From Chimonanthus salicifolius (taxonomy: Eukaryota > Streptophyta > Magnoliopsida > Laurales > Calycanthaceae), in the NCBI GenBank assembly GCA_013350335.1, contig CM023535.1, positions 26,938,617-27,002,616 of the forward strand: DNA of 64,000 nt, read 5' to 3'. The notes below the pieces were generated by a model. The model was not told the origin of the DNA, made no database searches, and was given only the letters and a program-made list of their open reading frames with translations. The translations under genes were made by a program, and so were the position numbers. Each line of letters starts with the position of its first letter. Position 1 is the first letter of the stretch. Below, piece after piece: positions 1 through 9,393 of the stretch.

Positions 1-1098
1 AGCCAATCTCAAAGTATCGATAATCTGATTCTGCATCACATCCAACCTTGCAGAAACCTGATCATATCTCTGATCCATCTTCTCCTCCAAAGAAGAAATG
101 CTATCAAGAATCTGTTGTGTGTTGATTCCAGTTGATCCTTCTTGAGGAGGAGTCCCTGCCTCGCGTGCCTCACGCGCCTCAGATGCCTCAGATGGCTCAG
201 GTGGTGGTGGTACCTGAAGTTGAAGTGCCTCGACAACTTTGGGTACCCATTTCTTACTCACTGTGTCGAGTTGGAATCCCATCTTCTTCAATGTTGAATC
301 ATTGAAATAATCAAATCGGTCTAAAGAAACTTTATCATCGGGGAGAAGAGGGATTCCGCGTTCTTCAAAAAATGAACATAGAAATAGACCGTACGGAAGA
401 CTGCATCTTCTGGTCTTCCGGCAGGCGCGCATGTTACTAATGATGATATGGGAGAGGGAGATTTTTTTCCCATTCATGATGCACCAAATCAAGAAGACAT
501 CGAACCATGTCACAGTAGTATGCCCTTTTCTAGGGCACACACAGTTGACAACTATGTGGTGGATGATTCGTGCCTCTAATGTCAAATTCGTCAGAGGGGG
601 GGTCTTCTTCTCAGTAATATCTGTCCTCCCACAGATTTCGTTAAGGGCTACCAAAACGTCAAAGCCCTCAACATCAGTGGGCCATGTACGACTGTCGTAC
701 TTTCTAATCGCATCTTTGGGCAAATTGTATAGGAGGTCTAACCTATCCCGTGTAATGACAATTTCTTGCCCTCGGACAGATGTTTTAACCGACTCATCGT
801 CAATTCTTTCCACATTGGCATAAAATTCTTTAACGACCGTCGGATACATATCACTTTTTAATGCCAAAAATGACCCCCAACCTATTTTTTCAAATAAATC
901 TTCAACTTTAAAACCAAATTGTGTGAAATATGAGAGGTCCACGATTTTACCGAATATGAAGGACCGTGTGGAGAAATCCTCTCTGTACATGGTCGCCGCT
1001 TCCGAAGATACGAAATAGGTGGGGTCGAATGCGGTATCCTTCTTTTGTTTTTTCCCTCCCCTTGTTGAGGTCGCTTTCCTTTTCGAGGACGATGCCAT
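1..1098 (-). CDS. Putative plant transposon protein-domain ORF (partial, runs off left edge)
   Basis: Reading the - strand from the ATG at 1098-1096, the frame stays open for 366 codons to the window edge, with no stop, so the C-terminus lies outside. The N-terminus is basic (KRKATSTRGGKKQKK, residues 6-20), a plausible nuclear signal. Residues about 50-250 look like the 'putative plant transposon protein' domain (Pfam Transposase_32/PF20167, recalled from family knowledge). They include WGSFLALKSDMYPTVVKEF, LTLEARIIHHIVVN and WFDVFLIWCIMNGKKISL, followed by a conserved RACRKTRRCSLPYGLFL stretch. A Glu/Pro/Ala linker and a short helical, coiled-coil-prone segment (ISSLEEKMDQRYDQVSARL) follow. 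The family sits in plant retroelement and transposon ORFs; its biochemical role is unproven and no DDE or RT motif is visible. The start is the first Met after the leader. The array at 1547-2499 lies about 450 bp upstream. Intact over 1.1 kb, so possibly young or functional. Confidence 0.72.
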   Translation of the reverse strand, partial: MASSSKRKATSTRGGKKQKKDTAFDPTYFVSSEAATMYREDFSTRSFIFGKIVDLSYFTQFGFKVEDLFEKIGWGSFLALKSDMYPTVVKEFYANVERIDDESVKTSVRGQEIVITRDRLDLLYNLPKDAIRKYDSRTWPTDVEGFDVLVALNEICGRTDITEKKTPPLTNLTLEARIIHHIVVNCVCPRKGHTTVTWFDVFLIWCIMNGKKISLSHIIISNMRACRKTRRCSLPYGLFLCSFFEERGIPLLPDDKVSLDRFDYFNDSTLKKMGFQLDTVSKKWVPKVVEALQLQVPPPPEPSEASEAREAREAGTPPQEGSTGINTQQILDSISSLEEKMDQRYDQVSARLDVMQNQIIDTLRLA

Positions 1099-1169
1099 GG
1101 GTTAAAGGGTGGGTTTTTCAAAATAAAGGAAGAAGTAGGGAGAATAGGGTGGGGTTTGGGATTGAAATG

Positions 1170-1313
1170 GGGGTGATTTGAATGAAAGGGGGGTGTGATT
1201 CGAATGAATGGGGTGTGATTCGAATGAATGGGGTGTGATTCGAATGAATGGGTGTGTGATTCGAATGAATGGGTGTGTGATTCGAATGAATGGGGGTGTG
1301 ATTCGAATGAATG
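1170..1313 (-). repeat. G-rich 20-23 bp tandem repeat in leader of the transposon-type ORF
   Basis: About seven tandem units of the form GTGTGATTCGAATGAATGGG (with 0-3 extra G/T bases) lie directly upstream of the ATG at 1098. Each unit carries one half of the ATTCATTCGAATGAAT palindrome found further upstream. On the - strand this is a C-rich leader. Translated, the repeat gives HSFESHT-type runs in overlapping frames, which I regard as chance. Confidence 0.8.
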
Positions 1314-1597
1314 AGGGAAGGGCTCGGGAAAGGGACTTCGGAATGAGGGAAGGCCGAGCTTAGATTGAGGAAAGGGAGAGCTAAGGATGAGAGAGACACG
1401 GCCGGAACCGGCGCCGGAGCAGGAGAGTGAAAGGGGGAGGGAGAGATTCGATCTAGGGTTTTGAAATGGACTCACGGCGAAGGAGGGAAGGGGTTAGGGT
1501 TCGGTGTCGATCGAATGAATCGACGGTTCTTATATATTAAGTTTGCATTCATTCGAATGAATCATGCCATTCATTCGAATGAATGCACATTTTCAGG

Positions 1598-1834
1598 CAT
1601 TCATTCGAATGAATGGGCTGATTCATTCGAATGAATGCATCAGAGGCTGCCTGAGAATGGCAGTCCAGGGCATTCATTCGAATGAATCAGCCCATTCATT
1701 CGAATGAATGCACATTTTCAGGCATTCATTCGAATGAATGGGCTGATTCATTCGAATGAATGCCTGGACTGTCATTCCCAGACAGCCACTGATGCATTCA
1801 TTCGAATGAATCATCCCATTCATTCGAATGAATG
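1598..1834. repeat. Nested ~237-bp imperfect inverted repeat inside the palindrome array
   Basis: The DNA on both sides of a short centre (about 1711-1721, CACATTTTCAG) is complementary over roughly 113 bp per arm. The order palindrome-GGGCTG-palindrome-GCATCAGAGGCTG...GGCAGTCCAGG-palindrome-CAGCCC-palindrome is mirrored by palindrome-GGGCTG-palindrome-CCTGGACTGTCATT...CACTGATGC-palindrome-CATCCC-palindrome. A transcript would fold into a long hairpin whose arms also contain smaller hairpins. Confidence 0.8.
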
Positions 1835-2048
1835 CCCGATAACAGAGGATTCATTCGAATGAATGGGCTGATTCATTCGAATGAATCAGCTGAACCAGAG
1901 GGACTGTCATTCCGTGGCAGCCTCTGATACATTCATTCGAATGAATCATCTGATTCATTCGAATGAATGCACGTTTGAAGGCATTCATTCGAATGAATCA
2001 GTTGATTCATTCGAATGAATGCTGTGTATGCGAATGAATCGAATGATC

Positions 2049-2082
2049 GGGCTGAACAGTACTCCGTGTTACTGTTCAGCCC
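2049..2082. repeat. 34-bp hairpin, loop orientation 1
   Basis: Arms GGGCTGAACAGTA and TACTGTTCAGCCC are perfectly complementary (13 bp), with the 8-base loop CTCCGTGT. First of three copies in the array. Confidence 0.92.
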
Positions 2083-2156
2083 ATTCATTCGAATGACTGG
2101 TCATTCATTCGAATGAATGTATTCAGCGGAATCGTGTGCGAATGATTCGAATGATC

Positions 2157-2190
2157 GGGCTGAACAGTAACACGGAGTACTGTTCAGCCC
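2157..2190. repeat. 34-bp hairpin, loop orientation 2 (inverted)
   Basis: Same 13-bp arms as the copy at 2049, but the 8-base loop reads ACACGGAG, the exact reverse complement of the loop in the other two copies. The whole 34-bp unit is therefore present in inverted orientation. Confidence 0.92.
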
Positions 2191-2316
2191 GATCATTCGA
2201 ATGAATGTCCAGTCATTTGAATGAATTGATTCATTCGAATGAATGCCTAGATGAACTGGTCATTCATTCGAATGAATCCATTTGGCGGATTCGAACGACT
2301 GGGCATTCGAATGATC

Positions 2317-2350
2317 GGGCTGAACAGTACTCCGTGTTACTGTTCAGCCC
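2317..2350. repeat. 34-bp hairpin, loop orientation 1
   Basis: Identical to the copy at 2049-2082, including the loop CTCCGTGT. The flanking GATCGGGCTG...CAGCCCATTCATTCG context is also shared. Confidence 0.92.
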
Positions 2351-2499
2351 ATTCATTCGAATGAATCCAAAATGAACCGGTGATTCATTCGAATGAATGT
2401 ATTCATTCGAATGAATCGAAAATGAACTGGTGATTCATTCGAATGAATCCATTCATTCGAATGAATGACAAAATGAACTGGGAATTCATTCGAATGAAT

Positions 2500-3063
2500 G
2501 GAAACACGGGGGCAGAATCGTAATTTCACCCGAATTTCTGAATTCGGGTGTGTAGAGGCAGAAAAACCGGGTGTGTGTAAGTGCTCCCTTTTTTTAAAGA
2601 CACTTACGGAGAGACTGAGAGAGAAAAGTGAGAATGAAAAAGGATGGATGACACTTGTGTAAATAATGATTGCTAAATAAAGAGGAATTACTTTCCTAAT
2701 TTTTGTGGTCCCACAATAAATATATTCTTTGACTTTTTACAATAATAAATATTTGAGATTTCATACATAATTTAAATTTGAGAGTTTCATTTACAATAGA
2801 GATTGTGCTAAAAATCTTAGTTGAATTGAATATTCTAAAATCTATTCAAAGGCTGCCAAACAAGTAGTCCCGAGTCTTTCATAATGGGGATTCATCTCTA
2901 ACAATAAATTTAATTTGTATTTTAGTTTGTGATGGTCACGCTCTGACTTAAAACATAAATATGTGATGCAGAATAATTTTATTTTCTCGAATATCACACG
3001 TGTAGACTATAAATGATCTTAAATACCATTAATATCTCAAAAGGAATATAAATTCGCTATAAT
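2500..3063. other. Intergenic, AT-rich, no gene seen
   Basis: Just after the palindrome array there is a short inverted CCCGAATT...AATTCGGG (about 2530-2550) and two GGGTGTGTG-type words. The rest is AT-rich. It contains the first copy of a 56-bp direct repeat (2808-2863) and a 60-bp stretch (about 2866-2925) that recurs in diverged form at about 7686-7747. Confidence 0.6.
2808..2863 (+). repeat. 56-bp direct repeat, copy 1
   Basis: Matches 3667-3722 essentially base for base (from CTAAAAATCTTAGTTG to GGCTGCCAAACAA). Copies are about 860 bp apart and bracket the SINE and the AAT microsatellite. This suggests a local duplication or a dispersed repeat. Confidence 0.88.
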
Positions 3064-3078
3064 AAAAGTTATTAAACT

Positions 3079-3299
3079 ACCCAACGTTGGGTATCCGAGC
3101 TGGTTGCGTGCCACTGGTTTCAGTGTTGAGGTGACGAGTTCGAAACCTGGCGGCGTCAACTGAAGGTATACTGTGTGGGTGTGGTGTGCCTTCCCTAGGG
3201 TTTTAGGAGATCTAACCAACTAACTAGGCGGCCCCTCTGACGACTTGACAACAGACTGTCAGAGGGTTGATTGAGGTTTTCCTAGGTTATAAAAAAAAA
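3079..3299 (+). mobile_element. tRNA-derived SINE with poly(A) tail and 15-bp target duplication
   Basis: A body of about 210 bp ends in an A-run and is flanked by the direct repeat AAAAGTTATTAAACT (3064-3078 and 3300-3314), the signature of target-primed retroposition. The 5' part carries Pol III promoter-like boxes: a box A-like TATCCGAGCTGG (3092-3103) and a box B-like AGTTCGAAACC (3137-3147), spaced as in a tRNA gene. It makes no protein; SINEs depend on a LINE reverse transcriptase. The perfect duplication suggests recent insertion. Confidence 0.87.
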
Positions 3300-3314
3300 A
3301 AAAGTTATTAAACT

Positions 3315-3546
3315 TTCTAAAATTTATTACAATCAAATCCACAATGAATAAAATGGTAAAATCAATACCAACAACTCAAATCAAATAAATAACTTAATAT
3401 ATAGGGCGTATAAACAGCATGATATACGAAGCTCTTCCTCAGAGTCCCTCGAAATAATTCGGTGCAAAATTACTTAAAATTGTAAGAATATGAGTACAAA
3501 TAATACTCAATGAAGAAATATATATACTATATACTTATGCACCTAC
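3315..3546. other. Intergenic, no gene seen
   Basis: AT-rich DNA between the SINE and the AAT microsatellite. I see no coding or RNA signal. Confidence 0.6.
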
Positions 3547-3583
<37 letters not shown>

Positions 3584-3605
3584 TAATAATAATAATAATA
3601 ATAAC

Positions 3606-3641
<36 letters not shown>
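3547..3641. repeat. AAT/ATA trinucleotide microsatellite
   Basis: About 31 units of the ATA/AAT trinucleotide, interrupted twice by AAC. Confidence 0.97.
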
Positions 3642-3642
<1 letters not shown>

Positions 3643-3666
3643 TATAAAATTGAATATAAATTTATA

Positions 3667-3722
3667 CTAAAAATCTTAGTTGAATTGAATATTCTAAAAT
3701 CTATTCAAAGGCTGCCAAACAA
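3667..3722 (+). repeat. 56-bp direct repeat, copy 2
   Basis: Second copy of the repeat at 2808-2863, immediately after the microsatellite. Confidence 0.88.
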
Positions 3723-4737
3723 CAAAGTAGTTGTCATGCACTTTTCTTTGTTTTGGGCCTTTGGAAATTCAAAGCTTTGAAAATATTTACAATTTTCTTT
3801 GTTAATCTATGCTCTTTGTATCGACTTGAAGTCAAAGGTAACTTTATCTATCTAACAACTTCTTAATAAATTATTGCCATTATTATCATTTGATGTGGTC
3901 CTTCACCTATTTATGATATGTGGACCATTCTTGAAGACTTAGACTTACAATGAATTCAATTTTGGAGGCAAGTTGCATGCTAAGCTGTCAACTTTGATGT
4001 TACCTTTAGAGATCTAAGCTGACTAGTTGAATGACAAGTGTCGAATTCCACTAAGGATTACAAATCATTAAGTGACCATTTGTATTTTTAATATTAAGAA
4101 ATAGAGATTAGTTGCTTTTTCTATTTGATATTATTTAAAGTGACGAAAAAAAAAATCTGCTTATTTAATAAATTAATGGTCAATATTTATTTGATAAATA
4201 CCTAAAAATATTAGATGAAAAAATGTTAAAAAATTGACCTCCTAAGTATTCAACCTTTTATAATTATATACATATAAGATAAATAATTTTTTTTATTAGA
4301 TCAGTTTTACTACTTATATACATTAAGATGTTATTTTTCAATTGATAAAATTAATGAATTGTTTCAATTATATTATATAAACAGTTTTATTAAATACGCA
4401 CCATATGGCAATTAATGAAAATCGATTACTATTCAGCTCATTTTAGGTGATGCAGACATTTGTGGAGATGAAGAAAATTTCATTTTTGATCTATGACGGG
4501 TGCCTGAGCAAATTGACAGTTATAGGTTTGAGTCCGTACATTGGACCCATATATGGGCCAAAGCCCAATTAAGATCAAATGGGCCCAGACTGAAGCCCAA
4601 TAAGTTGCTCTAAGGTCCAATAACCCACACGTGCATGCACTCAAATACTCAATACTATCAGGGCCGGCTGAAGGCCTGGCAATTCAGGCAACCGCCTTAG
4701 GCCCCCCCAATTCTTGAGTTTTTAGACAGAGAATCAG
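3723..4737. other. Intergenic, AT-rich
   Basis: No gene recognised. Near 4659-4710 a CAGGGCCGGCTGAAGGCCTG stretch followed by a C-run resembles the end of a common plant dispersed repeat with hAT-like CAGGG termini. The partner end was not found. Confidence 0.5.
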
Positions 4738-4868
4738 GAGTCGAGATATCAATTATTGGCCGATATTCACAATATTGGCCAATATTGGCCTTTTTTAAAA
4801 AGAGAGAGAGAGAGAGAAAAAAATATTGGCCGATATATTGGCCGATACCGAATTTTGGACGCCTGTGG
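4738..4868. repeat. Palindromic dispersed repeat (GTCGAGATAT...TTGGCCGATA family), copy 1
   Basis: Rich in TTGGCCGATA and its complement, with ends that are roughly inverted (AGTCGAGATAT on the left, GATACCGAATTTTGGAC on the right). A better-preserved copy is at 29341-29480. A purine microsatellite (AGAGAG) sits inside. No target duplication was seen. Possibly a MITE-like fold-back repeat; class unresolved. Confidence 0.55.
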
Positions 4869-5879
4869 AGAGTCATATCATTTTTGGATTTCGATGTATG
4901 GAGTGTAGAGTTCTGCTTTGTTTTCCATGCATTCATGTTTCACTTGTGCATGTTATAAGTGTTTTATTTTGTTTTATCTACTTAGCTCTTGTATAGGGCC
5001 ACTTATATAGACTCTAGATGTATGTATACTTTATTTATAATAGTATTTTCTCTGTCTTTGCTTCAAAAGAAAAAAAAAAATTTGTACCTCTTCCATTTTG
5101 AATTTGAATGAAATCATTGGATGCTAGTTTTATCCATAGATTCAAGTATCTTAGTTCATAAATAGTTGGAGAGAAGAAGAAGTTCATTTCTCTTTATATT
5201 CGTTATTGAGTGAGGTGACCCATTCCATAATTTGGTTGCTTCAAAATAATTTAATTGATTTAAAAACCCTAATTGATTCTTTATTCTTTTGTTTCATCAA
5301 GAGATTATGATGCTAAAAAAATCGAAGGAATTCCTTTCATGTCATATTTAAGTTTTCCAACAAAAAAATATATGTTTGACAGTAAAGTTTAAGCCTTTTA
5401 AATTTAGAAATAAACAATAATTTAAAATGGTTAAATTTGAGAGGCTTAAAGAAAGACTTAACTAATTCAATCAAAATGAAACATAACGAGCTTTCTGATA
5501 TAGATGGTTTAGATTTATTTTCAAAATTAATAGTTTTTAAGAGAAATTTTACAAACAGAAATAATAACTTCAATTGAAATTCTGAATTATATTAAAAGAC
5601 TAGATTCTTTTTGAAATGTTGCATACCGAATATTATTGACAATATCTGTAACAGTTGCTTCTGCATAAAAAAGTTTTTCAAAACTACAATTAATAAAATC
5701 TCACTTATAATCAACAATGTCAAAAGAAATATTAAGTGAATTAGCCATATTATCATTGAAAATGATATTTTGGCAACACTTGAATGCAAAAAATTAATTA
5801 GTAGTTTTGGATCTTAAAAAGCAAGAAAATTTTAAATAAATCTTTTTTATTATATATAATTAAATATTAAATAACATAA
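4869..5879. other. Intergenic, AT-rich, no gene seen
   Basis: Two short - strand open frames (about 5337-5573 and 5592-5789) are low-complexity, AT-driven and show no recognisable domain. Confidence 0.55.
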
Positions 5880-5888
5880 TATGTTAAA

Positions 5889-6234
5889 GGGAGGCGATCC
5901 TCCTACGAGCATTTTGTGTAACCCGACACGGGTTTTATTATATTGCCCATTTTGCCCTTTGAACCGGCTCACCGGATTACTAACCCTTCAACTGCGATAT
6001 AAATCGACTCACTAACTAGCTCACTGAAATTTATTTAAGTGAGATTATTCTTTTCATACAGAACAACAAATTGGATTACTGATCGGATCAATGAAATCGG
6101 ATCACTGATTGGCTCACTGACCAGATCACTTCATTTTTTTTAAATGCTTTCGTATGGCAGTGAAAGGTTAAAATGGATAATACTCTAATTCCCGTGTCTC
6201 GTTACACAAAATGCCTGTGGGAAGATCACTACCC
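5889..6234. mobile_element. MITE, 346 bp, 44-bp terminal inverted repeats, 9-bp target duplication
   Basis: The element begins GGGAGGCGATCCTCCTACGA and its last 44 bp are the imperfect reverse complement (sharing GCATTTTGTGTAAC and GACACGGG). It is flanked by the perfect 9-bp direct repeat TATGTTAAA (5880-5888 and 6235-6243). A 9-bp duplication with long inverted ends points to Mutator-like (MULE) transposase mobilisation. The interior has no ORF but repeats short GATCACTGA/GGCTCACTGA words. Confidence 0.88.
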
Positions 6235-6528
6235 TATGTTAAATACCAAAAATACCCTATTTAAATTTTTTGTCTTAGGCTTCAATTTACCTTAAAAAAG
6301 GCCTGAATACTATATGTGCAGATGAAAGATGACTGCGTATTAGAGTTCAAATACAGCAGTCAAAATTTGGATTAGGTTTAGGACTCCTGCTGTGCATATG
6401 TCCACTAAGCATCACCGTTTGGGGAATCACACCTACTTGAATTGGGACACCGTGTGGGAGTTTGCAAGCAACACCCTGAGTTTTCTCAAGACAGACATAC
6501 GTTGGCAGGCTTCAGTCTTTTAGGATTA

Positions 6529-6624
6529 GTTTTTTTTATGATGGAGGGGGGAACCTCCTGCACAACCCTACTAAATTTTATTTGGGTGAAGTCCCTCACC
6601 TCTACAGGATAGCCACTGGATTAT
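6529..6624 (-). mobile_element. Short retroposed element (SINE-like fragment) with 14-bp target duplication
   Basis: A 96-bp insertion starts with a T-run on the + strand (poly(A) on -) and is flanked by the exact direct repeat GTCTTTTAGGATTA (6515-6528 and 6625-6638). This is the pattern of a retroposed, 5'-truncated element inserted in - orientation. The body is too short to assign to a family. Confidence 0.75.
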
Positions 6625-6638
6625 GTCTTTTAGGATTA

Positions 6639-8604
6639 CTTAACTTTGATTTTTAAAATTAGGTAGTGGTTTTGAATTAGAAGTGTGAGAGGGTCGGCTC
6701 ACCCAATTAGGTTTTGTGGTTTTTTTTAAACTTGAACTGATTGCAATCTTAGACTATCAGGCCCGTCCAGTAGCTTGGGCTGTAACCAGACCTTGTTAAG
6801 GCCATGTATTTTCGGGTTTTACAGACCAGTTTTACAACTGGATTTTATTGGGCCTGAATTGCAAAACTGGGCTGAATACCAAATTGTTTGAGCCGGTTGT
6901 TCCAGTCCTAGCGTCATCTGCTGGTCCAAGTCTGTCTTGTAGTCCGTCTACCGTCTGAAGAAGGTCTGGTCCTTACTGGCCCGATCCAGGCCCAGACTCG
7001 AGTATCCAGAGGTCTCTTGAGTCCTTTGTTTTTATAAAATCCGTCTGTTTTAAAAAAAACACTCGATTATTTTGGCCAGAAATTGGAGATCTAAATTGGG
7101 TTAATATTTGTGAAGGTTTTGTTGAAATTAATTGGGCAATTTTTTTGAAAGATCCCCGTTGTTGATAATAGTTCATATTGATTTGATCAAATAATTCCAT
7201 GATTATTTGAGTTTGGATTTTATTACTTAAAGTCCATGGGTTGCGTTAAACTCATTTGGTTCTTTAACTTCTACCATTAGGGTATTTGAGTTGTGTCAAA
7301 GCTTTAGCTAAGCGATTAAGTTGAATGTCCTATCCTACCCAGTCCGCATCATTAGATCACGAAAATGAATTAGTTGGAAGAAATGTATTTAAATGAAAAA
7401 TCCACTAATGTTAGTTTAAATGGATTTTTGAGTAATTTTAAATGTGTTATAAGATTCGGGTTAGCTAATAGCAATTTTTTTTTTATGAGGCTGAATTTGG
7501 TTGAGATTCAATTAACACGTAGATAATAAGAAAGAAAACAAGAAGGGATGTGAAGATAGGTGAAACAAAAGTAATAAACCAATTTTAAGAAATCTCAAAG
7601 AATAATTTCATAGGCTAACACATTTTACATGTAAAAGAAAGGGTAATTTGTTTATTGATCTCTAATTTTTTGGCTAATTGTGAATAAGTCCTACGTCTTT
7701 CATAATGGAGATTCATCTCTAACAATCGAAATTAATTTGTATTTAAGTCATTTCTTTGCCAATACACAAGTAAAATTCGAGAACAATAGAACAATAATGA
7801 ATGGTGTGTGTAGTTGACTACATAGATTGTAATTTACCATAATTTTATCCCTTTTCAACTATTGAATCATTGTGATTTAGTGAATAAAAAACTTTTATTT
7901 TCATGTGATAAGAATAAAATGGTTGGAGGAAGTTGAAGTTTTGTATAGTGTTAACCAATATGGTCTTCTGCATGTCGCGCACATTTTGGTGTATTGACTT
8001 TCGCCTGAATAAATTCTACTAATGTCCTTGTTTTGTTATTCAAAATTAATACCATAGACACAAGTCATTTCTGATGTGGTCATCTCAAGTTAAGAAGATC
8101 CAAATGAAGATGGGCCATTTAGACTTAATTGATGAATTTGCACTCCAATTATACTATAGAATCGATGTGACAAGAGTTAACCCAAAGAACTTTCTAACGA
8201 ATCCACTTTCATCAAATTATGAATATGTACAAGTGTGTTATGGGTCAAGGCCGGTTTGGACATGAGTTTGGCCTTAAAAGCTCAGATTTGAAGATCCATA
8301 TGTTGTTAGGGAGGATGAGTTACGAATTTTACATCGTCTTCCATGTCATTGTGGAGTAGGATGCCACATGGATGCCATGTAGGATGAAATCTTGCAGTGG
8401 GGCAGCCTGCCCTCCCCTTAGCTGATTGGTTGAGTCAATGACACTTGAGTTACTTCTCCTTTTTCTTCATCATCATAAACAAACACAGTTACACCAGATT
8501 GTGTCTCAATTTGGGACTGTCCCTCTTCTCCAATAGACGGGTATTATTTATCGAATTTCTCTCCCAAATTTCTCTTTCATTCCATGTTTAAACCAATTGG
8601 TAAC
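6639..8604. other. Intergenic, no gene recognised
   Basis: AT-rich, with a partly GC-richer patch at 6750-7000. The stretch 7686-7747 is a diverged copy of 2866-2925. An open frame of 63 codons at 8074-8265 (+) has no domain I recognise. Confidence 0.5.
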
Positions 8605-9380
8605 TGATGTACCACGGACATCAGCTCCAAATCGGGAATTGGCCAAATCGAGAAACCCGTGTAGGAAATTGAAAAAATTCCGCAATTTCTATTTTTATTT
8701 TATTTCTATTTGTAAAATTAGGTTTATTTAGATTTATTTCCTATTTTAATTTTATATTTTTGTTTTTAGTTTTATTTCCATTTTAGTATTGGATTTTCCA
8801 AACCTATCCTTCTCTCCCTTACGAGTGCGCCTGTTCCTCTCTTCTCCCGCCAATCAATTTCAATTCCATTTTCTCTCTCTTCTCTTCTTCTTCTACCTCC
8901 TCTCTTCTTTTCTTCTCTTCTTCTCTTCTCTCTAAGTGTGAATTCCCATGCTTCTCTTCTCTGTTAAATTCTTGAGTCATACACATTGGTAGTTTCCTAT
9001 TCTCTCTCCAATAATCTCTCCATTAGTTGGAAGATAACGCATGGAGTTATCCCATGCGTTATTCACACAGCTTGGAGTTATTTTTCTCGCTAGTATTTCT
9101 TTGTAAGCCGATTATGTTTTTTCCTATTTTGATTTTCAAGTGGTATGACTCCTCCCTTATTTTGAGGAGTATTCGATATATGCATGGAATGTTTGAATCG
9201 AGTGGGTATCAAATATCAATAATATTTTCTATGTTAAGCAAAGGAGGGAGGGTCGCCTCGAACGGACCCAGTGTCACTGTCTCTTCTTCCTTCTCACTTC
9301 TTTTATTTCATTTGAAGTTCCAACAGCAGTAACCTAGTCAGAACTACAGCCACTCTCTTTCAACTCAGAGGCAGGCTGCA
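8605..9380 (+). mobile_element. Copia-like LTR (solo or 5' LTR of a deleted element)
   Basis: A segment that can be read as TG...CA is followed immediately by a primer-binding site for initiator tRNA-Met (9381-9393), which fixes the right end well. The left end (TGATGTACCACGG) is a guess. Inside, an AT-rich part is followed by a long pyrimidine tract (about 8860-8930), as in plant LTR U3-R regions. No second LTR or pol region follows, so the element is truncated or recombined. Confidence 0.5.
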
Positions 9381-9393
9381 AGGTATCAGAGCC
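9381..9393 (+). other. Primer-binding site (tRNA-iMet type)
   Basis: AGGTATCAGAGCC differs at its first base from the TGGTATCAGAGCC used by most plant Ty1/copia elements, and lies directly after the LTR end GCTGCA. Confidence 0.65.

Larger units (their letters stand above)
1547..2499. repeat. Array of about 25 perfect ATTCATTCGAATGAAT palindromes
   Basis: I count about 25 exact copies of the 16-bp self-complementary word ATTCATTCGAATGAAT between 1547 and 2499, plus several half or one-mismatch copies (e.g. near 1511, 2083, 2191, 2288). Spacing is irregular (0-50 bp) and spacers are partly shared (GGGCTG/CAGCCC, GCACATTTTCAGGC, AAAATGAACTGG). The array is upstream, in the sense of transcription, of the - strand ORF starting at 1098, separated from it by a pyrimidine-rich leader. 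It is not a simple satellite, because spacers differ while the palindrome stays perfect. Confidence 0.93.

Noticed and set aside
431..823. 130-codon + strand frame
   Set aside because: It lies opposite the - strand transposon-protein frame, whose protein reads as a conserved domain. The + frame has no similarity.
882..1475. 197-codon - strand frame rich in HSFESHT repeats
   Set aside because: It is produced by the 20-23 bp leader tandem repeat, and overlaps the real ORF start in another register.
1547..2499. CRISPR-like array
   Set aside because: Eukaryotic DNA, palindromic 16-bp units with irregular 0-50 bp spacers and no cas genes.
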